The position numbers were made by a program, and so were the translations under genes. Below are positions 32,563-42,799 of a DNA stretch of 64,000 bases, piece after piece. Origin of the DNA: Methyloceanibacter sp. (GTDB lineage: Bacteria; Pseudomonadota; Alphaproteobacteria; Rhizobiales; Methyloligellaceae); contig JAGPVD010000022.1 of assembly GCA_018067145.1 (NCBI GenBank), positions 1 through 64,000 on the forward strand. Direction: 5' to 3'. The notes beneath the pieces are model-generated. The model was not told where the DNA came from. It saw nothing but the letters and a program-made list of their open reading frames with translations, and ran no database searches. The stretch's first letter is position 1. Every line of letters starts with the position of its first letter.

Positions 32563-34941
32563 TTAAAAGTTTGTTGAAGCGCCGAAACGGAAAAGTTCGG
32601 TGCGGTCGAAATCCGCCTTGAGCAACGCCTCGGCGATATCTGCGCGAAGCGGCCCGAGTGGAGACTGCCAAATGATGCTGAAACCGGTCGACATGCGGAC
32701 CTCGGAACTGTCAAAAATGAAGCTACCCTCCTCCGCGACGGCGTCTAAGGCCCGCTGACTCGGGTCCCAAAGCGAACCGGCGTCGAGAAAAATAGCGCCT
32801 TGCATGCCTAGATTGTCCGGAATAAGCGGGAACGGGAATCGCAGCTCAGCCGTTGTTGCCCAGTAGTATTTGCCCCCGATAGAATCTCGCCGGCAGTCTG
32901 ATATCCGTTTTCCGGTCACGACGCTTTCGCAGGCGTCGCGTGGGCCATAGCCGGCACGGTCAAAGCCGCGGAGCGTCTCGCCACCTTTGGAAAATAGGTC
33001 GGTAAGACGCAGGTCGTTGCCGCTCCATCCTTCGATGGCGCCGCCCTGCGTGCGCCCAACAAGGGTGATCTTGTTGGTGATGGGATAGTAGCCACGCACA
33101 TCGGCCACTGACCTGATGTAGTTTACGTCGCCGCCGAGGCCGGCGAAGTCTTGGGAGAACGAGGCGAAGACACCGCTCGAGGGTGACTGCGGCAGATTGC
33201 GTGTGTCGTAAGCAACCGTGTAGCCAAGGCTTGAGACGTTGACCGCACCTTCTGCAGCCGCATCCTTCACAGCCAGAGACGCATTGTTCGTCGCATCGAA
33301 GATCTCTTCGCGCTGGAACCTATAGCGCAGACCGAGCTGGGTATTGTCGGCGATGGGGAAGCCAACGCGAAGATTGGCACCGGTGTCGCGCTGGCGGAAC
33401 GAGGACTCGTCACGCAAGTCGACCTGTTTGTGGAAGATGTCGAAACCGGCCGCCATGTTGCGATCGAGGAAGTTGGGTTCGGTGAAGCTAAAATCAACTT
33501 GCGCGCGGTCGAGACTGCCCGAGAATCCGAGCCGCACATATTGCCCCTTACCCATTAGGTTGCGCTCGGTAACGGCGATATCGCCGATCACGCCCTCGGC
33601 AGTGGAGAAACCAACACCGAAGGACAATTCGCCGGTTGGCTGCTCCACCACATTGACCACGAGGATGACTCGGTCTGGCGCGCTGCCAGGTTCGGTCTGG
33701 ATATCCACCGTCTTGAAGAAGCCAAGCGAGCGCAGACGTTTGCGCGCGGATTCGACAAGCAGACGGTTATAGGCGTCGCCCTCGGCGAGCCGGAATTGCC
33801 GCCTGATCACGCCGTCTTCCGTACGGAAGTTGCCGACGATGTTGATGCGCTCGATGTAGACCCGCGGGCACTCATCGATGACATAAACGATGTTCATCGT
33901 ATGGGTCGCCTGGTCGCGCTCAAAGCGCGGACGGACCTGCCCAAAGGCGTAGCCTTGCTGGGAAACCATCACGGTCAACGCTTCGACCGTCTTCTCAACT
34001 TTCTCGGAGTTATAGCGCTTCCCAGTCCTGGTCAGGATCACGCCGCGGAGTTCGTCGACATTCAGTGACGGCAGCGCGCTTTCGATATCGATATAGCCGA
34101 AGCGGTAACGCTCGCCCTCATCAATGGTGAAGGTAATGAAGAAGCCGCGGCCGTCGCGGTCGAGATCAGCCGTCGCCGAGATGATGCGGGCATCGGCATA
34201 GCCGTTCTTGAGATAGAACTGGCGCAGCAACTCACGGTCTAGATTGAGCCGGTCGGGATCGTAGATGTTGGTGTTCTTGAGAAAGCTCAAGAAATTCGTC
34301 CGCGTGGTGGTAATCACGAAGCGGAGCTGTGAATCGCTGAAGGCGCGATTGCCGATGAAGTTGATGGAGCGGACCTTGGTCTTCGGTCCCTCGTTGATCT
34401 CGAACACAACGTCGATGCGGTTGGAATCGAGCCGAATGATTTGGGGCTCGACCTGGGCGGCGTAAAGGCCCTGGCGGCGGTAGAGGTTGAAAATACGTTG
34501 CACATCGGCCTGCACCCGCGCACGGGTATAGACGGCGCGGGACTTCAGTTGGACCTCGGATGCGAGAGTATCGTCCTTGATCTCCCGATTTCCCTCAAAG
34601 GCCACCCGATTCACGATCGGGTTTTCCACCAGGATGACGATTATGGTCCCGCCCTGACGCCGAATACGCACGTCCTGAAACAGGCCGGTGGCGAACAGAG
34701 TCTTGAGGGACTGGTCGACCTCGGCGGCGTTGTAGGTGTCGCCGGTGGAGAAGGTCAGATAGGAGCGGACTGTCTCCGGCTCCACACGCCGGTTTCCCTC
34801 CACGACGATGGAGCGAATCACGGCGCCTTGGGCTGAAGCGGACAACTCGCCAAAGCTCGCGCTGAGCCCCAGCGAAAGCGGGACGCTACTCAACACTATG
34901 AGGGCCGCAAATAGCCCTCTTTCCAACGTCCACCGCACCAT
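32563..34941 (-). CDS. bamA: Outer membrane protein assembly factor BamA
   Basis: Signal peptide, POTRA repeats (IRSIVVEGNRRVEPETVRSYL), C-terminal beta-barrel ending in F. Confidence 0.97.
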   Translation of the reverse strand: MVRWTLERGLFAALIVLSSVPLSLGLSASFGELSASAQGAVIRSIVVEGNRRVEPETVRSYLTFSTGDTYNAAEVDQSLKTLFATGLFQDVRIRRQGGTIIVILVENPIVNRVAFEGNREIKDDTLASEVQLKSRAVYTRARVQADVQRIFNLYRRQGLYAAQVEPQIIRLDSNRIDVVFEINEGPKTKVRSINFIGNRAFSDSQLRFVITTTRTNFLSFLKNTNIYDPDRLNLDRELLRQFYLKNGYADARIISATADLDRDGRGFFITFTIDEGERYRFGYIDIESALPSLNVDELRGVILTRTGKRYNSEKVEKTVEALTVMVSQQGYAFGQVRPRFERDQATHTMNIVYVIDECPRVYIERINIVGNFRTEDGVIRRQFRLAEGDAYNRLLVESARKRLRSLGFFKTVDIQTEPGSAPDRVILVVNVVEQPTGELSFGVGFSTAEGVIGDIAVTERNLMGKGQYVRLGFSGSLDRAQVDFSFTEPNFLDRNMAAGFDIFHKQVDLRDESSFRQRDTGANLRVGFPIADNTQLGLRYRFQREEIFDATNNASLAVKDAAAEGAVNVSSLGYTVAYDTRNLPQSPSSGVFASFSQDFAGLGGDVNYIRSVADVRGYYPITNKITLVGRTQGGAIEGWSGNDLRLTDLFSKGGETLRGFDRAGYGPRDACESVVTGKRISDCRRDSIGGKYYWATTAELRFPFPLIPDNLGMQGAIFLDAGSLWDPSQRALDAVAEEGSFIFDSSEVRMSTGFSIIWQSPLGPLRADIAEALLKADFDRTELFRFGASTNF

Positions 34942-35030
34942 TACTGGTGTCTTCCCCTCAAGCCGACCCCGTGGGCAACGCGCCCTAGACAGCAACTGGC
35001 CACTGGTTTGTGGCCGATTTTTGATTGTTT

Positions 35031-35070
35031 CTTATCACGAACACGGGGACCTCTCGGTCCCCGCGATAAG
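35031..35070 (-). other. Long hairpin with GAGA (GNRA) tetraloop in the rseP-bamA gap
   Basis: Minus strand CTTATC-g-CGGGGACC-GAGA-GGTCCCCG-tgttcgt-GATAAG. Confidence 0.65.
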
Positions 35071-35090
35071 CCTTAGTTAACGATCCCCGA

Positions 35091-36236
35091 TCACAAAAAC
35101 TTCAAGTGAATCAGATCGTTCCACGTTGCGAAGATCATTAGCATTAGAACGAAGGCTAGGCCAATGCGAAAACTGATTTCTTGTGTTGAATCACTAAGCG
35201 GCCGGCCTCTAATCGCCTCAATTCCGTAAAACAGAAGATGACCGCCGTCGAGCATTGGTATTGGGAATAGATTTATCATCCCAATACTTACAGAAATGAT
35301 GGCTGCGAGGTTGAGAAGGGCTACAAAGCTTACAGATGCTACCTGCCCTGATATCTGGGCGATACGGATCGGACCGCCGAGCTGGTCTGCCGATTCTTTG
35401 CCGACGACCACATCATATAAATAGCCAAGCGACCGGGTGATGATGAAATAGCACTCCTTTACGGCCATAACGAAGGCTGTCAGGGGGTCGTGGCGCTCCA
35501 AGGTCCAGTCGTCCGGCGACGTGCTCCGCTGAATTCCGAGCAGGCCGATACGCATGTCGTTTCCGAAGCGGTCGGTGATTTCTTTGCGTTCGGGCGTGGC
35601 CGTAACATCGACATTCGCTCCGTTGCGATCGACGACGAAGTGCAGCTCTTGTTCGGGACTCATGGCCACGATTCGCTGCATCCCGGCGAAACTATCGATG
35701 GTCGTTCCATCGATGCTGATGACCCTATCGCCAGTCTGGAAGCCGGCCCGCTCGGCGGCACTGCCGGGTGTTATGGCGTCGACCTTGGCGGCGGTAACCT
35801 GCTCGCCGAAAGCGCTGAAAATGGCCGTAAAAATGGCAATAGCGAGGATAAAGTTGGCAATCGGCCCGGCTGCCACGATCGCGGCGCGCTGGGCTAGTGT
35901 CTTGCCTTGGAAACTCCTCTTACGGTCCTCCTCCGGCAGGGCCTCGAAGGCTTCGCGACCGGAAGTGCTGGCGACATTGTCGTCGTCGATGAACTTCACA
36001 TAGCCACCGAGCGGGATCCAAGACAGGCGCCAGCGCGTGCCGTGGCGGTCGTAGAAGCCGAAGATCTCGGGGCCAAAGCCGATTGAAAAGACTTTGATGC
36101 CGACGCCGCACCACCGTGCCACCAGGAAATGCCCGAGCTCGTGGATGAAGACCACGACGGTGAGCACAAAAAGGAAGGGAATGATGTAGCCGAGGGCGCT
36201 GCCGCCGTAGCCAAAAAACTGAGTTATTATGTCCAT
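35091..36236 (-). CDS. rseP: Site-2 metalloprotease RseP
   Basis: VVFIHELGHFLVARWCGV; PDZ region; LDGGHLLFYGIEAIRGRP. Confidence 0.96.
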   Translation of the reverse strand: MDIITQFFGYGGSALGYIIPFLFVLTVVVFIHELGHFLVARWCGVGIKVFSIGFGPEIFGFYDRHGTRWRLSWIPLGGYVKFIDDDNVASTSGREAFEALPEEDRKRSFQGKTLAQRAAIVAAGPIANFILAIAIFTAIFSAFGEQVTAAKVDAITPGSAAERAGFQTGDRVISIDGTTIDSFAGMQRIVAMSPEQELHFVVDRNGANVDVTATPERKEITDRFGNDMRIGLLGIQRSTSPDDWTLERHDPLTAFVMAVKECYFIITRSLGYLYDVVVGKESADQLGGPIRIAQISGQVASVSFVALLNLAAIISVSIGMINLFPIPMLDGGHLLFYGIEAIRGRPLSDSTQEISFRIGLAFVLMLMIFATWNDLIHLKFL

Positions 36237-36288
36237 AAGCGAGCTTACTACCTAGAGAATTTGGCCCTTCTTAGTCGGCCCATTGGGG

Positions 36289-37494
36289 TTATGCAAACCG
36301 CGGAAGCCAGTTGCGCGCCCTCGCCCTTGCCTCCCGATCAATCTCAAGAATATCGTCTGCGTCTTGAGGTGTTTGCACGATCAAATCGTCGCAGGCGACG
36401 AGAGTCGCCTCCACCAACCCGACGATTCCAAGAAAGCCGAGCCGCTTTTCGAGAAAGGCCGCGACGGCGACCTCATTGGCGGCATTGAGCACGGTGCCCG
36501 CGCTGCCGCCCGCCGCGAGAACATCCATGGCCAGACGCAAGGCCGGGAATCGCTCGAAGTCCGGCGCCTCGAAGGTCAGCGCGCCGATCTCCGCAAGATC
36601 GAGACGCTTGTTTGGAACATGCATGCGCTCAGGCCAAGCGAGGCTATAGGCGATGGGCGTGCGCATATCGGGACAGCTTAGCTGCGCCATCACGGAGCCA
36701 TCGCTCATATAGACGAGGCAATGCACGATCGATTGTGGGTGCACCACGGCGCTGAGCTTCTCAGGCGGAAGCGCGAAGAGATGATGGGCCTCAAGCAGCT
36801 CCAGCCCCTTGTTCATGAGCGTGGCGGAATCGATGGTGACCTTGGCCCCCATGGACCAGTTCGGATGCTTCAGCGCCTGCTCGGGCGCAACATTGGCCAT
36901 CTGCTCGTGGCTCCAGGTGCGGAACGGGCCGCCAGATGCTGTGAGGCATACACGCTCGATGTGCTCCGGCTTCGTTCCGGTCATGGCCTGGAGTGCGGCT
37001 GAGTGCTCCGAATCCACCGGAAGCAATGTTGTGCCGCAGCGCGCCACCTCAGCCATGAAGATGCGGCCCGCTGACACGAGGCATTCTTTGTTGGCGAGCG
37101 CCGTCGAGGTGCCCTGGCGCACGGCCCGGAGCGTGGGTTTCAGGCCGGCGGCGCCGACAATGGCCGCCATCACCCAATCGGCCGGGCGGCTTGCTGCATC
37201 GAGCAGGGCCCCCTCGCCCGCCGCTGTTTCGATGCCAGTCCCGGTGAGCGCAGCCTTGAGGTCGTCGTAGCAGTCGGGCTCGGCGATCACGGCGATCTCG
37301 GCACGATGCTCGATGGCCATCTCGGCGAGACGCTTGACGTTTTTTCCGCCCGTGAGAGCGACGACGTCATAACTCTCCGAATTGCGGCCAATGAGATCGA
37401 GCGTGCTCTCACCGATAGAGCCGGTGGCCCCAAGGATCGAGATGCGCCTTGGCGGCTTGGCCGTCGATTGAGGTTTGGTGGCGTCGGATGTCAC
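36289..37494 (-). CDS. dxr: 1-deoxy-D-xylulose 5-phosphate reductoisomerase
   Basis: ISILGATGSIGESTLDLI; PVDSEHSAALQ. Confidence 0.97.
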   Translation of the reverse strand: MTSDATKPQSTAKPPRRISILGATGSIGESTLDLIGRNSESYDVVALTGGKNVKRLAEMAIEHRAEIAVIAEPDCYDDLKAALTGTGIETAAGEGALLDAASRPADWVMAAIVGAAGLKPTLRAVRQGTSTALANKECLVSAGRIFMAEVARCGTTLLPVDSEHSAALQAMTGTKPEHIERVCLTASGGPFRTWSHEQMANVAPEQALKHPNWSMGAKVTIDSATLMNKGLELLEAHHLFALPPEKLSAVVHPQSIVHCLVYMSDGSVMAQLSCPDMRTPIAYSLAWPERMHVPNKRLDLAEIGALTFEAPDFERFPALRLAMDVLAAGGSAGTVLNAANEVAVAAFLEKRLGFLGIVGLVEATLVACDDLIVQTPQDADDILEIDREARARARNWLPRFA

Positions 37495-37518
37495 AGGAGA
37501 AACCAGCGCAATCGGCCT

Positions 37519-38382
37519 TTACCAGATGAGAAGGCCCGCGCCGGGCTCGGCGATATTGCGCAAGCCGATGAGGCCCGCTACCACCGCCGCCGGTAGGAGA
37601 CCGTCTACACGATCAAATAGCCCGCCATGACCGGGAATGAGTTGGCTCATGTCTTTGACCCCGTAATGCCGTTTGATGCCGCTCTCGAGCAGGTCACCCA
37701 GTTGGCAGGCTAGCGCCAAGGCGATGCTGACACCGGCCAAGCACCAAGGCGTGGTCTCATGCAAGGCCAGTCCAAAGCCATAGCCGATGAGACCCGGTGT
37801 GAGGACGCCGACGAAAAATCCACTCCAGGTTTTATTAGGCGAGATGCGTGGCGCGAGCTTGGCCCCGCCGAGGCCGCGTCCACCAATATAGGAGGCGGTG
37901 TCGGTGGTCCACACGACGGCGAGTACAAACAGGATCGCCGCGACGCCAAGTTTCGGATCGCTGCGAAGCCACACAAGAGCCCAGGCGGGGAACACGACAT
38001 AGGCGAGACCGGCGAGCGCCCAAGCGCCGTGGCGAGGCGAAGCACCGGCGAAGGCAACTGCCGCGGCGGTTCCACCGAAGATTATCAGGGCGAGATCGGG
38101 GCGCCCCATGGCGACGAGAATTGCCACCGCGGTCACACACACAGTCGCGATCAAGGACGTGCCGTCGAACCCGCTGCCCCGCGTCAGTCCTCCCCACTCC
38201 CAGGTGAGAAGGCCGCCGGCGACAACTACAAGCGCGACGAATGTCCAAAGGTCCGTGATGACGGCGCCAAACGCCACGGCCGCCAGGATGAAGGCGGAGC
38301 CCGAACGGATCAAAATTTCAGGTATCTGGGGAGCCTCGGCGTTTTTTGGATCGCTGCCGGGAGGCGTTTCTGACGACGTCAA
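37519..38382 (-). CDS. cdsA: Phosphatidate cytidylyltransferase
   Basis: Polytopic; [12 protein letters not shown]...[30 protein letters not shown]. Confidence 0.95.
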   Translation of the reverse strand: MTSSETPPGSDPKNAEAPQIPEILIRSGSAFILAAVAFGAVITDLWTFVALVVVAGGLLTWEWGGLTRGSGFDGTSLIATVCVTAVAILVAMGRPDLALIIFGGTAAAVAFAGASPRHGAWALAGLAYVVFPAWALVWLRSDPKLGVAAILFVLAVVWTTDTASYIGGRGLGGAKLAPRISPNKTWSGFFVGVLTPGLIGYGFGLALHETTPWCLAGVSIALALACQLGDLLESGIKRHYGVKDMSQLIPGHGGLFDRVDGLLPAAVVAGLIGLRNIAEPGAGLLIW

Positions 38383-39134
38383 CCGATGGACCTCGCCGAG
38401 GTACCGCCGAAACGACGACTTCGCTGCTGATACTCGGCGATTGCCGCTGCGAACACGTCCTTGGAGAAGTCGGGCCAGTAGACGTCAACAAAGACGAACT
38501 CGGCATATGCCAATTGCCAGAGCAAGAAATTCGACAGACGCAGCTCGCCGCTGGTGCGGATCAAGAGGTCGGGATCGGGCAAGCCAGCCGTGTCCAGATA
38601 AGTGCTGAACTTCTCCGGCGTCACGTCCGACGCATCCATGGCGCCAGCCTTCACGTCCTCGGCGATGCGCTGGGCGGCGCGAGCGATCTCGTCACGAGCC
38701 CCATAGTTAAAGGCAATGGTGAGGTTGAGCGCGGTGTTGTCTTTGGTGAGCTCGGCTGCCTCGTCGAGCGTTCGCAAGATGTCGCTCTCAAGCCCTGTGC
38801 GCGCACCGATCACGCGGATCTTGACGCCGTTCTTGTGCAGGTCGGCGAGATCGCGCCGGACGAAGCGGCGAAGAAGGCCGAACAGGTCGTTGATTTCCTG
38901 TTTGGGGCGCGACCAATTTTCAGACGAGAAGCTGAACAGCGTGAGGTGGGAGACCCCAAGCTCCATAGCGGCCTCAAGCGTGCGCCGGACGCTCTCGACC
39001 CCTTGGCGATGACCCTCGGCCCGCGGTAGGCCGCGCTCAGCGGCCCAACGCCCATTGCCGTCCATGATGATGGCAACGTGACGTACGGCCGGTCTTTCGG
39101 CGTCGCCCCATTTAGGATCCATCGCAAGCGTCAC
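38379..39134 (-). CDS. uppS: Isoprenyl transferase (undecaprenyl diphosphate synthase)
   Basis: [51 protein letters not shown]. Confidence 0.97.
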   Translation of the reverse strand: MTLAMDPKWGDAERPAVRHVAIIMDGNGRWAAERGLPRAEGHRQGVESVRRTLEAAMELGVSHLTLFSFSSENWSRPKQEINDLFGLLRRFVRRDLADLHKNGVKIRVIGARTGLESDILRTLDEAAELTKDNTALNLTIAFNYGARDEIARAAQRIAEDVKAGAMDASDVTPEKFSTYLDTAGLPDPDLLIRTSGELRLSNFLLWQLAYAEFVFVDVYWPDFSKDVFAAAIAEYQQRSRRFGGTSARSIG

Positions 39135-39185
39135 GGTCGGCTTCTCCGATTACAAGTCCATGGGCAGCGTTCTCGCTTCGCCCGA

Positions 39186-39743
39186 TCAGACCTGCATGAT
39201 TTCTGCTTCCTTGGTGGCAAGTCCGCCATCGATTTCCTTGACGACCTTATCGGTCAGCTCTTGCACCTTGGTCCCAAGCGTATGGTGCTCGTCCTTGCCC
39301 ATATCGCCATCTTTCTCGGCCCGCTTCAGATGCTCCATGGCGTCGCGGCGGACATTGCGCACGGCGATGCGGGCCTGTTCGGCATATTTGTGGGCGACCT
39401 TGGCAAGATCGCGACGGCGTTCCTCATTAAGCTCCGGGATCGGCAGGCGCAAAAGCTGCCCCTCCACCACCGGGTTGAGCCCGAGGTCGGACTCCCGGAT
39501 GGCTTTCTCCACTGCGCCAACTTGGGTCTTATCCCAGACCTGAACCGTGATCAGTCTTGGCTCTGGCACGTTGACCGTGCCGACCTGGCTAAGGGGCGTG
39601 GAGTTGCCGTAGGCAACCACCATGATTGGATCGAGCAGGCTCGCGCTGGCGCGGCCCGTGCGCAAACCGCTGAACTCTTGTTTCAGCACGCCGTGTGCGC
39701 CACGCATGCGGCGTTCGATCTCACTAAGGTCAAAGCCAGACAT
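39186..39743 (-). CDS. frr: Ribosome recycling factor
   Basis: 185 aa; [29 protein letters not shown]. Confidence 0.97.
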   Translation of the reverse strand: MSGFDLSEIERRMRGAHGVLKQEFSGLRTGRASASLLDPIMVVAYGNSTPLSQVGTVNVPEPRLITVQVWDKTQVGAVEKAIRESDLGLNPVVEGQLLRLPIPELNEERRRDLAKVAHKYAEQARIAVRNVRRDAMEHLKRAEKDGDMGKDEHHTLGTKVQELTDKVVKEIDGGLATKEAEIMQV

Positions 39744-39831
39744 TTTGCCTTCCCTGCTTGCCTTCCGCCCTGCTCTTGATCGAGCGGGCCTTGGCTAAGC
39801 CTCGTTGGACGTTCCGGAGCGGGAACGCTCC

Positions 39832-40641
39832 TTAAGCCCCTTGTCCAGAGTCTATGGTGGTCGAGGAACCCTCGCCTTGCAACTCAAGAGCTAGACTGCC
39901 TTGGCTCTTGATGGAAAACACAATTATCGGAAGCCGGTTGTCCCGGGCAAGGGCGATTGCAGCGCCATCCATGACCTTGAGATCCCGTTTCAGCACTTCA
40001 TCATAGGATACGCGGTCATAACGCTTGGCGTCCGGCGTCTTGACTGGATCGGCGTCGTAGACGCCATCGACCTGGGTCGCCTTGAACAGGGCCTGGCATT
40101 CCATCTCTGCGGCGCGCAGCACAGCGGCTGTGTCGGTCGTGAAAAACGGGTTGCCGGTGCCACCGGCGAAGATCACGACGCGGCCCTTTTCCAGGTGGTC
40201 GAGAGCCTTATCCCGAATATACGGCTCGCACACCGTCGGCATGGGAATGGCTGAGAGAACGCGCGCTGGCGTCCCGACCCGCTTAATAGCGGTCTGCAGA
40301 GCGAGGGCGTTCATGACCGTGGCCAGCATGCCCATATAGTCGGCCCGGGCCCGGTCCATGCCGCCTTCCGCCGCCATCAGGCCGCGATAGATGTTGCCGC
40401 CACCGACTACGAGACAGATCTCGGTGCCCATGGCGGCCGTCTTGGCGATATCCTTGGCAATAGGGTCAATCACATCGAGATCGATGCCATAACCCTTGGC
40501 GCCCGCAAGCGCCTCGCCCGAAAGCTTCACAAGGACGCGTCCGTAGCGAAGCTTCTCGGATACGGGGGGCTTTGCCATCAGCGCAGACTCCGGTGGCGAC
40601 GCGGTGCCCTCAAGCCCAGATTGGGGGGGCAAATCCATCAA
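39832..40641 (-). CDS. pyrH: Uridylate kinase
   Basis: [46 protein letters not shown]; likely start MAKPPV at 40578. Confidence 0.97.
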   Translation of the reverse strand: MMDLPPQSGLEGTASPPESALMAKPPVSEKLRYGRVLVKLSGEALAGAKGYGIDLDVIDPIAKDIAKTAAMGTEICLVVGGGNIYRGLMAAEGGMDRARADYMGMLATVMNALALQTAIKRVGTPARVLSAIPMPTVCEPYIRDKALDHLEKGRVVIFAGGTGNPFFTTDTAAVLRAAEMECQALFKATQVDGVYDADPVKTPDAKRYDRVSYDEVLKRDLKVMDGAAIALARDNRLPIIVFSIKSQGSLALELQGEGSSTTIDSGQGA

Positions 40642-40656
40642 ATCGCCGCGCCGACC

Positions 40657-41586
40657 TTAGGAGCCTGATGCGGCGGCGGCAACCTCCGCGGCGAAATCGT
40701 CTTCGCCCCGGTCGATCCCCTCGCCGAGAGCAAACCGGTAGAACCCGGTGATCTTAATGGGTGCACCGGCATCCTCTGCCGCGGCTTCCATCGCCTTGGC
40801 CACTGTGTTGTCTGGATCGTGGACAAAGGCTTGCTGGAGCAGAACGACCTCCTGGAAGAACTTGCGCAAGCGGCCCTCGACCATCTTCTCGATGACGGCC
40901 TCGGGCTTGCCGGATTCCTTGGCCTGCTCGGTCAGCACGGTGCGCTCGCGCGCCACCAACTCCTGATCCAGGCTGTCGGTATCGATGGCCTGCGGGTTGG
41001 CCGCGGCGATGTGCATAGCCACCTGCTTGCCAAAATTCGTCAGCTTCCCGGCATCGCCGGTGGACTCGATCGCAACGATGACGCCGATCTTACCGAGGCC
41101 AGGCGCGGCCTGATTATGGATGTAGCTGGCGACCACACCATCGCCGACGCCGAGATGCGCGGTCCGGCGGAGTGACATATTCTCACCGATTGTGCCGACC
41201 ATCTCTTTCAGCGTGTCCGCGACACTGGCTTCGGTCTCGCCGTAGGCCGCGGCGCCAAGCTTCTCCAGATCACCCTTCGTGGTGAGAGCAATGCTGGCGA
41301 TTTCACTGACCGTCTCTTGGAAGGTCGGGTTGCGAGCGACGAAGTCGGTCTCGGAATTGACCTCGACGACGGCAGCCTCCTTGTCGGTGGAGGCAAGGCC
41401 GATAAGGCCCTCAGCCGCCACGCGGCCAGCCTTCTTAGCGGCCTTGGAAAGGCCTTTTGCCCTCAGCCAATCGATCGCGGCTTCCATTTCGCCGTCGGTC
41501 TCTTTGAGCGCTGCCTTGCAATCCATCATGCCTGCGCCCGTCTGGTCGCGCAGTTCTTTGACCATGGTTGCGGTTATCGTCGCCAT
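40657..41586 (-). CDS. tsf: Elongation factor Ts
   Basis: [37 protein letters not shown]. Confidence 0.98.
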   Translation of the reverse strand: MATITATMVKELRDQTGAGMMDCKAALKETDGEMEAAIDWLRAKGLSKAAKKAGRVAAEGLIGLASTDKEAAVVEVNSETDFVARNPTFQETVSEIASIALTTKGDLEKLGAAAYGETEASVADTLKEMVGTIGENMSLRRTAHLGVGDGVVASYIHNQAAPGLGKIGVIVAIESTGDAGKLTNFGKQVAMHIAAANPQAIDTDSLDQELVARERTVLTEQAKESGKPEAVIEKMVEGRLRKFFQEVVLLQQAFVHDPDNTVAKAMEAAAEDAGAPIKITGFYRFALGEGIDRGEDDFAAEVAAAASGS

Positions 41587-41634
41587 GCGTTCCTCTTCCG
41601 TGCGGTCTCGCCAATTAGACGAGGTGTCTCGTTG

Positions 41635-42582
41635 CTAGTCTTTCTTCGCCTCAGCCTCGGGCTTCTCAGCCTCTAACGTCTCTGGCTCAGCCTCAGCCTT
41701 CTCCGGCTTCGACTCGCTCTCAGCCTTCTTCGGCGCCTTCTTGTCGTCCGACTTTTTGTCGGCGGCCTCGGCTTTAGCAGCTGGCTCCTTCTTCGCCGGT
41801 GCCTTCGCCTCTTCCTTAGGTGCTTCGGTGCCGTCGAGCTCGGGCTCCGTCATGGGCTCTTCCGCAGCGCCGAGATCGACGCCAGCGGACCCTTGTGCGC
41901 GCCCGATCCCGTCGATCGCAGCGCGGGCGATGACGTCGCAGTAGAACGTGATGGCACGGCCTGCGTCGTCATTGCCAGGAATGGGATGGCTGATGCCGTC
42001 CGGATCGCAGTTGGAGTCGACGATGGCAACGACCGGCATATTGAGCTTGCGGGCCTCGGCGATGGCAATCGACTCTTTGTTGGTGTCGATCACGAACATC
42101 AGGTCCGGCGGGGCACCCATATCCTTGATGCCGCCAAGAGAGCGCTCGAGCTTGTTCTGCTCGCGCGTCAGCTGAAGCAGCTCTTTCTTGGTGAGACCCT
42201 GATGGTCACCGTCGAGAAGTTCCTCGAGCGACTTGAGCCGCTTGATCGAGTTGGAGATGGTCCGCCAATTGGTCAGCGTGCCACCGAGCCAGCGGTGATT
42301 GATGAAATACTGGGCGCAGGACTTAGCGCCCTCAGCGATCGCGTCGGATGCCTGGCGCTTGGTGCCGACGAACAGCACGCGGCCGCCCTTGGCGACGACA
42401 TCGGACACCGTGACCAGCGCCTGATGAAGAAGCGGCACGGTCTGGGTCAGATCGATGATGTGGATGTTGTTGCGGTCCCCATAAATATAGGGCGCCATTT
42501 TTGGGTTCCAGCGATGCTTCTGGTGACCAAAGTGAACACCAGCCTCAAGTAGCTGGCGCATAGAAATATCGGGCAGTGCCAT
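41635..42582 (-). CDS. rpsB: 30S ribosomal protein S2 with long charged C-terminal extension
   Basis: [32 protein letters not shown]-terminal Lys/Glu/Ala-rich tail. Confidence 0.98.
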   Translation of the reverse strand: MALPDISMRQLLEAGVHFGHQKHRWNPKMAPYIYGDRNNIHIIDLTQTVPLLHQALVTVSDVVAKGGRVLFVGTKRQASDAIAEGAKSCAQYFINHRWLGGTLTNWRTISNSIKRLKSLEELLDGDHQGLTKKELLQLTREQNKLERSLGGIKDMGAPPDLMFVIDTNKESIAIAEARKLNMPVVAIVDSNCDPDGISHPIPGNDDAGRAITFYCDVIARAAIDGIGRAQGSAGVDLGAAEEPMTEPELDGTEAPKEEAKAPAKKEPAAKAEAADKKSDDKKAPKKAESESKPEKAEAEPETLEAEKPEAEAKKD

Positions 42583-42616
42583 GTGACTGCAGACTCCTTT
42601 TTCCGGTTTTGCCGCC

Positions 42617-42696
42617 GCGGGACAAGAGACTGACCGGAGCCAGTCACCGGAGCGAGCGCACAGCCTGAAATGGCTGTGTGACGCTTAGCGTCCCGC
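42617..42696 (-). ncRNA. Candidate structured 5' leader (cis-regulatory RNA) of rpsB
   Basis: Outer stem GCGGGAC/GTCCCGC enclosing CACAGCC-6nt-GGCTGTG, GACTG-8nt-CAGTC and GACGC-tta-GCGTC. Confidence 0.5.
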
Positions 42697-42712
42697 GTGT
42701 GAGATGTGCCGG

Positions 42713-42741
42713 GTTATAGGGGTGCGCCCTGCCCTTGGCAA
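42713..42741 (-). promoter_or_regulatory. Predicted sigma70-type promoter of rpsB-tsf-pyrH-frr operon
   Basis: Minus strand TTGCCA - 17 nt - TATAAC; predicted TSS near 42706. Confidence 0.6.
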
Positions 42742-42799
42742 GGGCGGCACAGCCTAGAAGCGCAAGGCCCTTTAGGGCCCACGTCGGGCCCGCGCCGCC

